This document shows positions 24,317-31,547 of a DNA stretch of 32,709 nt, piece by piece (position 1 is the first letter of the stretch; every line of letters begins with the position of its first letter). This DNA comes from Thermoanaerobaculaceae bacterium. GTDB taxonomy: Bacteria; Acidobacteriota; Thermoanaerobaculia; Thermoanaerobaculales; Thermoanaerobaculaceae. Both the position numbers and the translations under genes were made by a program. Below the pieces are notes generated by a model that saw only the letters and a program-made list of their open reading frames with translations, had not been told where the DNA came from and did no database searches. The stretch covers positions 1 through 32,709 of the forward strand of contig JALOLB010000012.1 of NCBI GenBank assembly GCA_025456225.1, in the 5' to 3' direction.

Positions 24317-24987
24317 TGGACCCTCACCCGTCTGACCTCGCGCATCCCCCGAACGAGGACCACGGCGTCATCAGCCTCCACGCGCCGATCGTCCACGAGC
24401 TCGAGGACCCCAGAGATGGGTTCGAGCCCACACCCATGTGGTGGGTGTTCGCGGTCATGGCGCTGCTGGGGTGGGGAGGGTGGTACCTGGGCACCTACTC
24501 CGGCAACTTCCAGCCGGATGTCTACGACGAGCGTCCGGGCGTCGCCACCGCGTCGGTCGGTGCCCCTGCGCCGCAGGCCGACCCCATGGTCCTCGGCAAG
24601 CGGCTGTACGCCAACTGTCAGGCCTGCCACCAGGCCGCCGGCGAGGGGGTGGAGGGCACCTACCCACCACTGCGGGGCTCGGAATGGGTGACGGGCGATC
24701 CCGAGACGGTGGTCCGCATCCTCCTGCACGGCGCCCAGGGCAGCATGGAGGTGCAGGGCAAGGCCTACAACCAGGCCATGCCGGCGTGGAAGCACCTCAA
24801 GGACGACCAGATCGCCGCGGTCGCCACCTACGTGCGGGGCTCCTGGGGCAACACCGCAGCGCCCGTCTCGGTCGAGACCGTGGCAGCGGTGCGAGCCGCA
24901 ACCTCCGGCCGCACCCAGCCGTGGACCATGGCTGACCTCAAGCGGGCCAGGCAGGAGCCATCACAGGTCGCGGCAGCCGGCATCTGA
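24313..24987 (+). CDS. ccoP: cbb3-type oxidase CcoP-like subunit with a single haem c
   Basis: A 224-residue protein. The N-terminal part (EDPRDGFEPTPMWWVFAVMALLGWGGWYLGTY, residues about 33-64) is a membrane anchor like that of CcoP. A cytochrome c domain follows, with CQACH (near residue 100), YPPLRGSEWVTGD and the Met ligand in AYNQAMPAW. Canonical CcoP has two CXXCH sites and about 290-300 residues; only one is present here and the protein is shorter. The C-terminal tail (about 190-224) has no haem motif. The first ATG 24313 overlaps the ccoO stop; ATG 24316 is also possible. It probably receives electrons from soluble cytochrome c or directly from a bc complex. The identity is clear from position, with a divergent haem count. 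Confidence 0.85.
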   Translation: MMDPHPSDLAHPPNEDHGVISLHAPIVHELEDPRDGFEPTPMWWVFAVMALLGWGGWYLGTYSGNFQPDVYDERPGVATASVGAPAPQADPMVLGKRLYANCQACHQAAGEGVEGTYPPLRGSEWVTGDPETVVRILLHGAQGSMEVQGKAYNQAMPAWKHLKDDQIAAVATYVRGSWGNTAAPVSVETVAAVRAATSGRTQPWTMADLKRARQEPSQVAAAGI

Positions 24988-25000
24988 GGGCAGACGCTCG

Positions 25001-27058
25001 ATGACCCCCGCACCAGCCGTCGAGGGCACCTGCTCCCTGGATGGGATCACCTGCTGCTCCAGCCCCCCGATGGCGTCGGCCGACCGCGCCGCCTGGTGGC
25101 GCATTGGCCTCGGGGCGGTCCTCGCCGTCAACAGCATGACCGTGGACCTGGCCATCAACACGAGCGAGGCCGACCCCTGGACTCGCACGGCCATCCACAT
25201 CGGGGTGTTGGTCGTCACTGTCGTGGTCTTCGTGCTGCTCGGCGCGCCCCTCGCCGCGGCTTCCTGGCGCGAGGCGCGCCGACGGCGACTCACCATCGAA
25301 GCGATGTTCGTGCTTGCAATTGGGGGCTCGCTCGGGGCGTCGCTGGTGGCCATGCTGCGCGGCGAGGGCGCCGTCTACTTCGAGGTGGCGGCCATCCTGA
25401 TGGTGGTCTACAGCCTCGGCCAGCAGCTCGGGCGCACAGCGCAGCGACGGGCCGTCGAGGCCAGTGACGCCTGGCAGCGCGAGCTTGCCTCCTGCCAGCT
25501 CGTGGAGGCCGACGGCCGGGTGCGCGCCGTGCCGGTCGCCGAGCTGCAAGCTGGCCAGGTGGTGGAGGTGCAACCGGGCCGCCTCATCCCGGCCGACGGC
25601 AAGGTGGTGACCGGCGAGGCGTTCGTGCGCGAGACCACCCTCACCGGTGAGCACTTCGCCGTCGTCCGGCGACCCGGCGACCAGGTGTGGGCCGGCACCC
25701 ACGCCGTGGACGGCCTGCTGCAGGTACGTGCGTCCTCGACCGGCACCTCCCGTCGCATCGACGCGATCCTGGCCGCGGTCGAGCACGCCCGTGCCACGCC
25801 GGGACACCTGCAGCGCCAGGCCGACCGCTTCATCGCCATCTTCCTGCCCGCGGTGGCCAGCGTCTCGGTCCTGACCGGGGTGGGCTGGGGCCTGGCCCGC
25901 GGCTGGTCCGTCGGGTTGTTCAACGCCATGGCGGTTCTGCTCGTGGCCTGCCCCTGCGCCCTGGGACTCGCCACCCCGCTCGCCGTGTGGCGGGCCCTGG
26001 GCGCCCTGGCGCGCCGGGGCCTCGTTCCGCACGCTGCGGATGCGGTGGAGCGCCTGGCCGCCGCGCGCACCGTGGTGCTGGACAAGACCGGCACGATCAC
26101 CGAGAGCGCGAGCTTCCTCGCCGACCTGGTGACGCACCCGGACGCGGGGCTGTCCTCCCACGAGCTGCTCGACCTGCTGGCCCGGGTCGAGGCAGGCAAC
26201 CCCCACCCCCTCGCCGTGGCGTTCGCCGGGCGCGGCGGCGGGACAGCCTCCACCTGGCGGCCCGAGCGGGTGCGGGTCACACCCGGCACCGGTCTCGAGG
26301 CGGAGATGGTCGACACACGTGACCACCGTATGGTGCTCACCCTGGGTGCCCCGGCCCGTCTGTGTGCGGAGGGCGAGCCGGCGACGACCTGGGCGGCGCT
26401 GCGGCAGCGGCTGCATCCCGGCGTCCGGGGTCAGGAGGTGGCGGTGCTCCTCGACGGTCGCGTGGCCGCCGTGGCCCTGGTGGCCGAGCGACCCCGACCC
26501 GGGTGGGACGCGGTGCGTCATGCCTTCCGCGACCTCGGGCTCGATCTGGTGGTGATGAGCGGCGATCCCGAGGCGGCCCGGGCCGGCCTCGGCGACGTGG
26601 AGGTGCTGGCCGGCCTCGGCCCCGAGGGCAAGCTGGCCGAGGTGCAGCGGCGCCAGGAGGCCGGACACCCCGTCCTGTTCGTGGGGGACGGGGTCAACGA
26701 CGCGGCCGCGATGGCAGCCAGCTTCGTGAGCGTGGCGGTGCAGGAAGGGGCCGAGCTGACCCGGGAGGTGGCCACCCTGAGCTGGCACGGCCGTCACCTC
26801 CAGGACCTGGCGGCGGCCGTCGCCGAGAGCCGCGTCGCGGTGCGTACCATCCGTTCCAACCTGCGCTTTGCTGCCGCCTACAACCTGACGGGCGTCACGC
26901 TGGCCTCGGCGGGGATCCTGCACCCGATCGTGGCCGCCCTGCTCATGACCTGCTCCAGCCTTGTCGTGACCTGGCGGGCCGCCGGCCTCGGCGAGGACGG
27001 CGAGGCGGATGCGAGCGGCACGCCTGTGACCCTCAAGCCCGTGGAGGTGACCCGATGA
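25001..27058 (+). CDS. ccoI: Copper-transporting P1B-type ATPase (CcoI/FixI-like)
   Basis: A 685-residue heavy-metal P-type ATPase. The transmembrane metal site is CPC (317-319, in LLVACPCALGLATP). The actuator loop has TGE (215-217), the phosphorylation site is DKTGT (361-365), an HP dipeptide lies in GNPHPLAVAF, and GDGVNDAAAM is the hinge motif. In cbb3 operons this ATPase (CcoI) exports copper needed for the CuB centre. The N-terminus has no HMA domain, only a small Cys cluster (C11, C18, C19), so the usual soluble metal-binding module is missing. The ATG 25001 lies 13 bp after ccoP, with a GAGGG upstream. The stop overlaps the next start. Confidence 0.88.
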   Translation: MTPAPAVEGTCSLDGITCCSSPPMASADRAAWWRIGLGAVLAVNSMTVDLAINTSEADPWTRTAIHIGVLVVTVVVFVLLGAPLAAASWREARRRRLTIEAMFVLAIGGSLGASLVAMLRGEGAVYFEVAAILMVVYSLGQQLGRTAQRRAVEASDAWQRELASCQLVEADGRVRAVPVAELQAGQVVEVQPGRLIPADGKVVTGEAFVRETTLTGEHFAVVRRPGDQVWAGTHAVDGLLQVRASSTGTSRRIDAILAAVEHARATPGHLQRQADRFIAIFLPAVASVSVLTGVGWGLARGWSVGLFNAMAVLLVACPCALGLATPLAVWRALGALARRGLVPHAADAVERLAAARTVVLDKTGTITESASFLADLVTHPDAGLSSHELLDLLARVEAGNPHPLAVAFAGRGGGTASTWRPERVRVTPGTGLEAEMVDTRDHRMVLTLGAPARLCAEGEPATTWAALRQRLHPGVRGQEVAVLLDGRVAAVALVAERPRPGWDAVRHAFRDLGLDLVVMSGDPEAARAGLGDVEVLAGLGPEGKLAEVQRRQEAGHPVLFVGDGVNDAAAMAASFVSVAVQEGAELTREVATLSWHGRHLQDLAAAVAESRVAVRTIRSNLRFAAAYNLTGVTLASAGILHPIVAALLMTCSSLVVTWRAAGLGEDGEADASGTPVTLKPVEVTR

Positions 27059-27720
27059 GGGGACGCGATCGCAATCGGTGGGTGGCCTGGGTCCTGGGCG
27101 GAGCCGTGGCGGCCCAGGGTCTGATGTTGCTGTACCTCGGTCAGCTCGGCGGCCGGGTTGCGGTGCAGACGATCCTGGTCTTCGTGGCCCTGGGGCTCCT
27201 GACGCACCAGGCATGGGTGTACCGCGGGCAGCTCACCCATCGGGTCGACATGATCCTGGTGATGCTGGCACTCGGGGGCCTGGGCATGATCATCGGCTGG
27301 TGGATCGATTTCGGGTGGCAGCCGGCCCCCGGGTGGATGCGCCTGGGTCAGGCAAACCCCCACCCGTGGAGCTTCTGGAGCAAGGTGTGGTCGTGGATGA
27401 CCGCGCTCATGCTGCTGGGCGCAATCCCGCCCTCCCTGGTCTGGACGCGCTGCGCCCGCATGGCGCGCCTGGACCGGCGGCGCTGGGTGTCCACCCACGT
27501 CATCGGCAACGCCGCCATGGTGGCAGGGATGATCTGGACCAACCGCTGGATCGGCCGCGCCCTGGGACAGCTCGCCGGCTCCCTTGTGGTCGGTGCACAC
27601 ACGGCCATGCTGGCCGGCATGGTCATCGGCATGGCCGGCGGGATGTGGGTGGGTGAGGCGGTCCTGGGCCTCCGGCCCTGGCGGGAGGGCCCGGTTCCTC
27701 TCGAGGATGACGGCGACTAG
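27055..27720 (+). CDS. Six-TM membrane protein at the end of the cbb3 operon, function unknown
   Basis: A 221-residue hydrophobic protein with about six predicted helices: residues about 10-30, 35-55, 65-85, 110-130, 145-165 and 175-205. Conspicuous polar residues sit within or next to membrane segments: GWWIDFGW after helix 3, HVIGNAAMVAGM in helix 5, and a His plus several Met residues in helix 6 (GAHTAMLAGMVIGMAGGMW). The Met/His-rich character and coupling to the copper ATPase (ATG at 27055 overlaps the ccoI stop) suggest a role in copper delivery or oxidase assembly, but I recognise no family and this is inference. It is not CcoG (no ferredoxin clusters) or CcoH. Confidence 0.75.
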   Translation: MRGRDRNRWVAWVLGGAVAAQGLMLLYLGQLGGRVAVQTILVFVALGLLTHQAWVYRGQLTHRVDMILVMLALGGLGMIIGWWIDFGWQPAPGWMRLGQANPHPWSFWSKVWSWMTALMLLGAIPPSLVWTRCARMARLDRRRWVSTHVIGNAAMVAGMIWTNRWIGRALGQLAGSLVVGAHTAMLAGMVIGMAGGMWVGEAVLGLRPWREGPVPLEDDGD

Positions 27721-27729
27721 CCCGCAGTC

Positions 27730-27751
27730 CCCTGCGTCCTTTGTCGCAGGG
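27730..27751 (+). terminator. Hairpin after the cbb3 operon
   Basis: CCCTGCG (27730-27736), an 8-nt loop TCCTTTGT, then CGCAGGG (27745-27751) form a perfect 7-bp G/C-rich stem 9 bp after the last operon stop. There is no T tract, so termination may be Rho-dependent or inefficient. A second small inverted repeat (GGTGG/CCACC) lies at about 27797-27812. Confidence 0.4.
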
Positions 27752-27817
27752 ATGGCCGCCACCGAGGGGGAGCCAAGGGAACCTCTCCGTCCCCAGGTGG
27801 TCCAATCCACCGTGGGT

Positions 27818-27847
27818 TTGAACATGAGCGCAGTCCTGCCCTATCCT
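27818..27847 (+). promoter_or_regulatory. Promoter candidate of the sigma/anti-sigma pair
   Basis: TTGAAC (27818-27823), an 18-bp spacer, then TATCCT (27842-27847), which is followed by 6 nt and GTG 27854. The -10 to start spacing is the same as for the MFS and uppP genes and would give a leaderless message. The GAAC within the -35 could also fit self-recognition by an ECF sigma factor. Confidence 0.4.
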
Positions 27848-27853
27848 TGCCCC

Positions 27854-28468
27854 GTGCCGTGGAAGCCCTGGGGACCTGGCGCCACCCTCGCCGTCGAGGG
27901 CGATGCGCCGATGCTGGACCGATTGCGGGCGCAGGAGTCGGACGCGTTCGACACCCTGGTTGCCGAGCACGAGCGAGAGATGTACCAGCTCGCACGTCGG
28001 ATGCTCGGCGATCGCGAGGAGGCCATGGACGCCACCCAGGAGGCGTTCCTGCGCGCCTTCCGGGCCCTGCCGCGCTTCCGCGGTGACGCCAGCCTGCGCA
28101 CCTGGCTGTACGGCATCACGCTCAACGTCTGCCGCAACCGCCTGACCGCTGCCTCGCGGCGGCAACGCGAGCGGGAGGAGCCCCTCACCTGGCATGACGA
28201 CGAGGGCGAGGAGAGGCCCCGCCCACTGGGCGATCCGACGCCCGGTCCCGAGCAGGCGACCTGGGCTGCCGAGCTGCGGCAGGCCCTCGAGGTTGCTCTC
28301 GCCGCCTTGCCGCCGGACCATCGCGAGGTGGTGGTGCTGCGCGAGGTACAGGAGCTCGACTACGAGGAGATTGCGGCGATCCTGGGATGTGCCCTCGGGA
28401 CGGTGAAGTCGCGTCTGGCCCGCGCCCGGGCCGCCCTGCGGCAGGCCCTGGAAGGAGTGTGGCCATGA
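27854..28468 (+). CDS. ECF-type RNA polymerase sigma factor
   Basis: A 204-residue sigma-70 family protein of the extracytoplasmic-function type. Region 2 is EREMYQLARRMLGDREEAMDATQEAFLRAFRALPRFRGDASLRTWLYGI, binding core polymerase and the -10. A charged linker follows. Region 4 has LPPDHREVVVLREVQELDYEEIAAILGCALGTVKSRLARARAAL, with the helix-turn-helix for the -35. Start is uncertain: GTG 27854 sits 6 nt after a -10-like TATCCT and keeps the usual few residues before LDRLRAQES; ATG 27911 would give 185 residues with GAGGG upstream. The stop overlaps the anti-sigma start as ATGA, the usual coupling for such pairs. The inducing signal is unknown. Confidence 0.92.
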   Translation: MPWKPWGPGATLAVEGDAPMLDRLRAQESDAFDTLVAEHEREMYQLARRMLGDREEAMDATQEAFLRAFRALPRFRGDASLRTWLYGITLNVCRNRLTAASRRQREREEPLTWHDDEGEERPRPLGDPTPGPEQATWAAELRQALEVALAALPPDHREVVVLREVQELDYEEIAAILGCALGTVKSRLARARAALRQALEGVWP

Positions 28469-29433
28469 CCTGCGAGGAGCTGCGGCGCCTGCTGGACGAG
28501 AGCGGTGCGGCCTGCACGCCCGATGCCCTGGCCCACCTCGCTGCTTGCGCCGACTGCGCGCGGCTGGCCCGTCGCTGGGCCGAGGCCCAGGGGGCGCTCC
28601 GCGTCATGGGCCGGGAGCCGGCCCCCCCGTTCCTGCATGCACGCATCATGGCCCACGTGCGAGCAGCGGAGTCCACCGCCTCACCGCGCCGCTCGTTCCT
28701 GCACGGCTGGCGGGCATCGGCCCTGGCGGCGGTGGGGGCCGCCGTGGTGATCGTGGGACTTGGGCTGTACCGTGCCGTCCGTCCCCTCTCCGGGCCCGAG
28801 CCGACACGACCTGCCGTCCTCGCGGAGGTACGACCCCAGGCCACGGATGAGAAGGTCGCCCTCGAGATGAAAGTGGCCGCTCCGGCCCCTGCCGCCGCAC
28901 CGGTGGACGGGCTCAAGGACGAGCTTTCGCGGTCCAAGGAGCAGGAGACCGACAAGGGTCGCCGCGCGAAGGGGGATGATGCCGGTGCCACCTCCAGGGT
29001 CGCGGTCGGGAATGTCACTTCGCTGCCGGAACCGACCCAGGCTCCAGCGCCCGCACCGACCACACCCGCCAGGGTGGGCGGCCCCCGGGATCTCACGGTC
29101 GCCACGACCGCGCGCGAGGAGCAGGTGGCGGCTGCCCAGGCCCCCGCCGCCGGATTCCTCCAGGCAGTCGCGCCATCTGCCCAGGCGAGCGGCCTGGTGA
29201 GGTGTCGTCTCCGGCTCGAGGGGAATCACCAGGACCTGGAGGTGGACCTGCCTCAGGCCGAGGCGCCCACCCCGGACCAGGTGTGGCTCGTGACGGTCCA
29301 TCCGGATGGCCGCATCGAGCTGCGGGACACCCAGGGTCTGGACAAGCAGGCGCCGCTCGCGCTCCAGCAGGGGCTCACCCAGCAGCAGGCGCGCACCGGC
29401 CGCTACCGCCTGAGTCAGGCGCCACTCCGCTAG
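28465..29433 (+). CDS. Membrane-anchored zinc-finger anti-sigma factor
   Basis: A 322-residue protein that starts inside the stop codon of the sigma gene. The N-terminal 50 residues carry the ZAS (zf-HC2) pattern H-X3-C-X2-C in AHLAACADCARL (H24, C28, C31), plus C3 and C17. They would bind and hold the ECF factor at the membrane. One TM helix (WRASALAAVGAAVVIVGLGLY, about 75-97) is followed by an Ala/Pro-rich, low-complexity periplasmic stalk (about 100-240). A compact C-terminal domain of about 80 residues ends at the stop; it contains RCRLRLEGNHQDLEVDLPQA and WLVTVHPDGRIELRD, and its function is unknown. The length is greater than simple anti-sigma factors (about 80-250), so the outer domain may be the sensor. 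The TAG stop lies in CTAG, shared with the convergent gene. Confidence 0.85.
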   Translation: MTCEELRRLLDESGAACTPDALAHLAACADCARLARRWAEAQGALRVMGREPAPPFLHARIMAHVRAAESTASPRRSFLHGWRASALAAVGAAVVIVGLGLYRAVRPLSGPEPTRPAVLAEVRPQATDEKVALEMKVAAPAPAAAPVDGLKDELSRSKEQETDKGRRAKGDDAGATSRVAVGNVTSLPEPTQAPAPAPTTPARVGGPRDLTVATTAREEQVAAAQAPAAGFLQAVAPSAQASGLVRCRLRLEGNHQDLEVDLPQAEAPTPDQVWLVTVHPDGRIELRDTQGLDKQAPLALQQGLTQQQARTGRYRLSQAPLR

Positions 29434-30809
29434 TCGATCGCGGCGAGCGCCGCCAGGGTCTCTGCGGGGCCCGCGGTGGCGAGCCGGAGGTAGCAGGGTC
29501 GGGACCCCAGCACAAGCCGGGACGGATCCAGCTCGCACCCTCCCAGGTCCCAGGCGCCGCTCATCGGCAGCCGTCCCCCGACGCGAACCGGCCCGTCCGC
29601 GGCATACACCACGACATCGCCCTCCCCACCGCCCAGGAGATAGCCGCGCACCCGGCGACTGGCCGCGGGGAGGCGCAGCACGGTGCGGCCGCGAGTCCGT
29701 ACCAGCAGCTCCTGCAGGGCGGCGAAGGCGGGGCGGGTCCGCCACGCGTCGCCCTCGTCGTCGACCAGCCCGTAGCCGTGCGCCACCAGTTGCCACCAGA
29801 AGGCGCTCGCCACGCACCCCGAGGCCGCCGAGGCCAGGTAGTAGAGCACCAGGTAGGCCGCCTGGTCGTCCTCGTCCACCTGGACGTGCCGCCCGGCCGG
29901 GCTGAAGCGTCCCGTGTCGCGCAGCGGCCAGTTGAACTCGGTCAGGTGGATCGGCACCACGGGGTGGCGCGACGTCTCGATCACGGCGCGCAGGAGCAGG
30001 ATCTTGCGGCCCAGGTCGAAGTGGCCGTACTGGGTCGACTCCGGAGAGCCCCGGCGGTCCACGTAGAGCAGCGACGCGATCCCGTCGAAGTCGAACGGCC
30101 GGAAGCGGAACAGGGAGTTGACCACGAAGTGGTACTCGAAGTCGATGACTGACGGCCCGAGCCAGAGGCGGTGTGGCGAGGCGGCACGGGCCTCCTGGAC
30201 CCCCTCGAGCAGGCGGACATACTCGTCGGGCCTCCACACCCCCCACTTCTTGCGGTTGGGGGCCTGCCCGATCTGGAAGGCGTGCACCGCCTCGCCGAGC
30301 TCGGCGGCCACCGTGCTCACGAAATCGCGCCAGCGCCGGGGGTCGCACACTGCGGCCCGGTCCTGCACGAGCACAACGGTGATCGCCCACCCTTCGCGTG
30401 CGAGCGCCTCGAGCTCCGGCCGCAACCGGAGCACCGGGTCGGGGTCCCACACCGGGGCTCGCAGGAGCAAAGCACGCACCCCGAGCCTGTCGAGGTGCTC
30501 GCGGGAACGCCCCCAGGTCTCGGGGCGGGGCGAGACCGCAACGCCGAACGCCTGGGGGGTCACCGGTGCCGGCGGGGGCGGATGGCGGAGCAACCGCCGG
30601 TAGGACGCCAGGACCGGCACGAGGTGGCGGGCGTTGCACCCCACCAGGCTCAGGAAGCGGGTGAGGTCGGAGCGTGACGCCCAGAGCTTCTGGAGGTACG
30701 AGAGGTCGGTGTGCGGCTGGTGATGGCGATCATCCCAGCGAAACGTGTCCCGCCCGGCGGGCCGCTGGCCTCCCGATCCATCGTGATCGGTACCCTGCTC
30801 ACCAGCCAC
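29430..30809 (-). CDS. Glycoside hydrolase-like (TIM-barrel) protein, function unknown
   Basis: A 459-residue protein without a signal peptide. From about residue 85 the pattern of alternating strands and helices (AFGVAVSPRPETWGRSREHLDRLGVRALLLRAPVW...EGWAITVVLVQD) resembles a clan GH-A beta/alpha barrel. HLTEFNWPL (E291) has the look of the nucleophile strand, while HAFQIGQAPNRKKWG (181-190 region) occupies the place of the acid/base N-E-P motif but has Ala where Glu is expected. About 80 C-terminal residues (from RTVLRLPAASRR) look like a beta-sandwich appendix. The N-terminal region reads TDLSYLQKLWASRSDLTRFLSLVGC. I chose GTG 30809, which has AGGGGG upstream; the same frame continues upstream but runs through the opposite-strand gene. 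It may act in cell-surface glycan metabolism. Confidence 0.65.
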   Translation of the reverse strand: MAGEQGTDHDGSGGQRPAGRDTFRWDDRHHQPHTDLSYLQKLWASRSDLTRFLSLVGCNARHLVPVLASYRRLLRHPPPPAPVTPQAFGVAVSPRPETWGRSREHLDRLGVRALLLRAPVWDPDPVLRLRPELEALAREGWAITVVLVQDRAAVCDPRRWRDFVSTVAAELGEAVHAFQIGQAPNRKKWGVWRPDEYVRLLEGVQEARAASPHRLWLGPSVIDFEYHFVVNSLFRFRPFDFDGIASLLYVDRRGSPESTQYGHFDLGRKILLLRAVIETSRHPVVPIHLTEFNWPLRDTGRFSPAGRHVQVDEDDQAAYLVLYYLASAASGCVASAFWWQLVAHGYGLVDDEGDAWRTRPAFAALQELLVRTRGRTVLRLPAASRRVRGYLLGGGEGDVVVYAADGPVRVGGRLPMSGAWDLGGCELDPSRLVLGSRPCYLRLATAGPAETLAALAAID

Positions 30810-30895
30810 CGGCAGCCCCCCTGTGGTGCTCCCACATGCCGGCAGTCTAGCAACCAGGTACGGGCGGCGCGACGACGCACGGCCGAGCCCATCTC

Positions 30896-30904
30896 TGGTA
30901 AAGT
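30896..30904 (+). promoter_or_regulatory. Extended -10 candidate for the 203-residue gene
   Basis: TGGTAAAGT (TG-N-TAAAGT, 4 of 6) lies about 32 bp before the ATG, much like the element ahead of udp. The leader would hold GGAGG and GGAG. Confidence 0.35.
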
Positions 30905-30935
30905 GGCGGGTTGGTGGAGGGTGGTGGAGCGGGTC

Positions 30936-31547
30936 ATGGCACCAGGCACGCGCACGTTGGGCTGGGAGCATTTCCGCGAGGTCGCCGAGGAGCTCTTCAA
31001 GGTCCTTGGAAGGTCGGAGTTCCTCTGGGCACAGCAGGCATGGGAGCACCTGCAACGCGCTGGTCTGTGCACCATCGACTCCGAGCTGGATCGCTCCCGG
31101 GTCCTGGTCCGTTTCATGACCCTGGCATGCATCTACAGGGATTTCTGCGCTCTGGCCTGGAAGAAGCGTCTCCCTCCCCACTTCCACGAGTGGGCGGTGT
31201 ACCTCGATCTGCACCCGCTGCGTATCGGCCAGCTCCTGGGACCCAACGCGCCGATGCCCGAAGGCGCGGCCGATGAGGAGCTGCTCCACGCGGCGCTGCA
31301 GATCCTCGTCAACCGCGAGCGGGCCGAGTTGCACCGGGTGCTGACCCTGGCGTTCGGGAGCCCGTCCCGGCTCTTCACCTCTCTCTGGCGGACCCGCGAG
31401 CACCTGTCGGGCACGGCTGCAGCGAAGCGAGAGACCCGGGAGTCGGACGACGAGATCCTCAACAACCTGTCGTTCGAGAAGATCGACGCCTACGAGTTCG
31501 TCAGCAAGGGCTTCCGCACGGCCTCCACCCCCGCAGGACTGGACTAG
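30936..31547 (+). CDS. Helical protein of unknown function (203 residues)
   Basis: A soluble, mainly alpha-helical protein that I do not recognise. The N-terminal half (WEHFREVAEELFKVLGRSEFLWAQQAWEHL) has amphipathic helices. The middle (FMTLACIYRDFCALAWKKRLPPHFHEWAVYLDLHPLRIGQLLG) has several aromatic, Cys and His residues. The C-terminus ends EILNNLSFEKIDAYEFVSKGF. It has no signal peptide or TM segment. The ATG 30936 has GGAG six bases upstream; GTG 30924 is an alternative. G+C and codon pattern match the neighbours. It diverges from the glycosidase-like gene and converges on mqnA, with the two stop codons sharing the bases CTAG (31544-31547). Confidence 0.75.
   Translation: MAPGTRTLGWEHFREVAEELFKVLGRSEFLWAQQAWEHLQRAGLCTIDSELDRSRVLVRFMTLACIYRDFCALAWKKRLPPHFHEWAVYLDLHPLRIGQLLGPNAPMPEGAADEELLHAALQILVNRERAELHRVLTLAFGSPSRLFTSLWRTREHLSGTAAAKRETRESDDEILNNLSFEKIDAYEFVSKGFRTASTPAGLD

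Noticed and set aside
30799-30837. 12-codon upstream frame MWEHHRGAAGGW before the glycosidase-like gene, with TAGACT six bases ahead
   Set aside because: It overlaps the chosen GTG start and has no attenuator-like features such as repeated codons or alternative hairpins. Too short to support.
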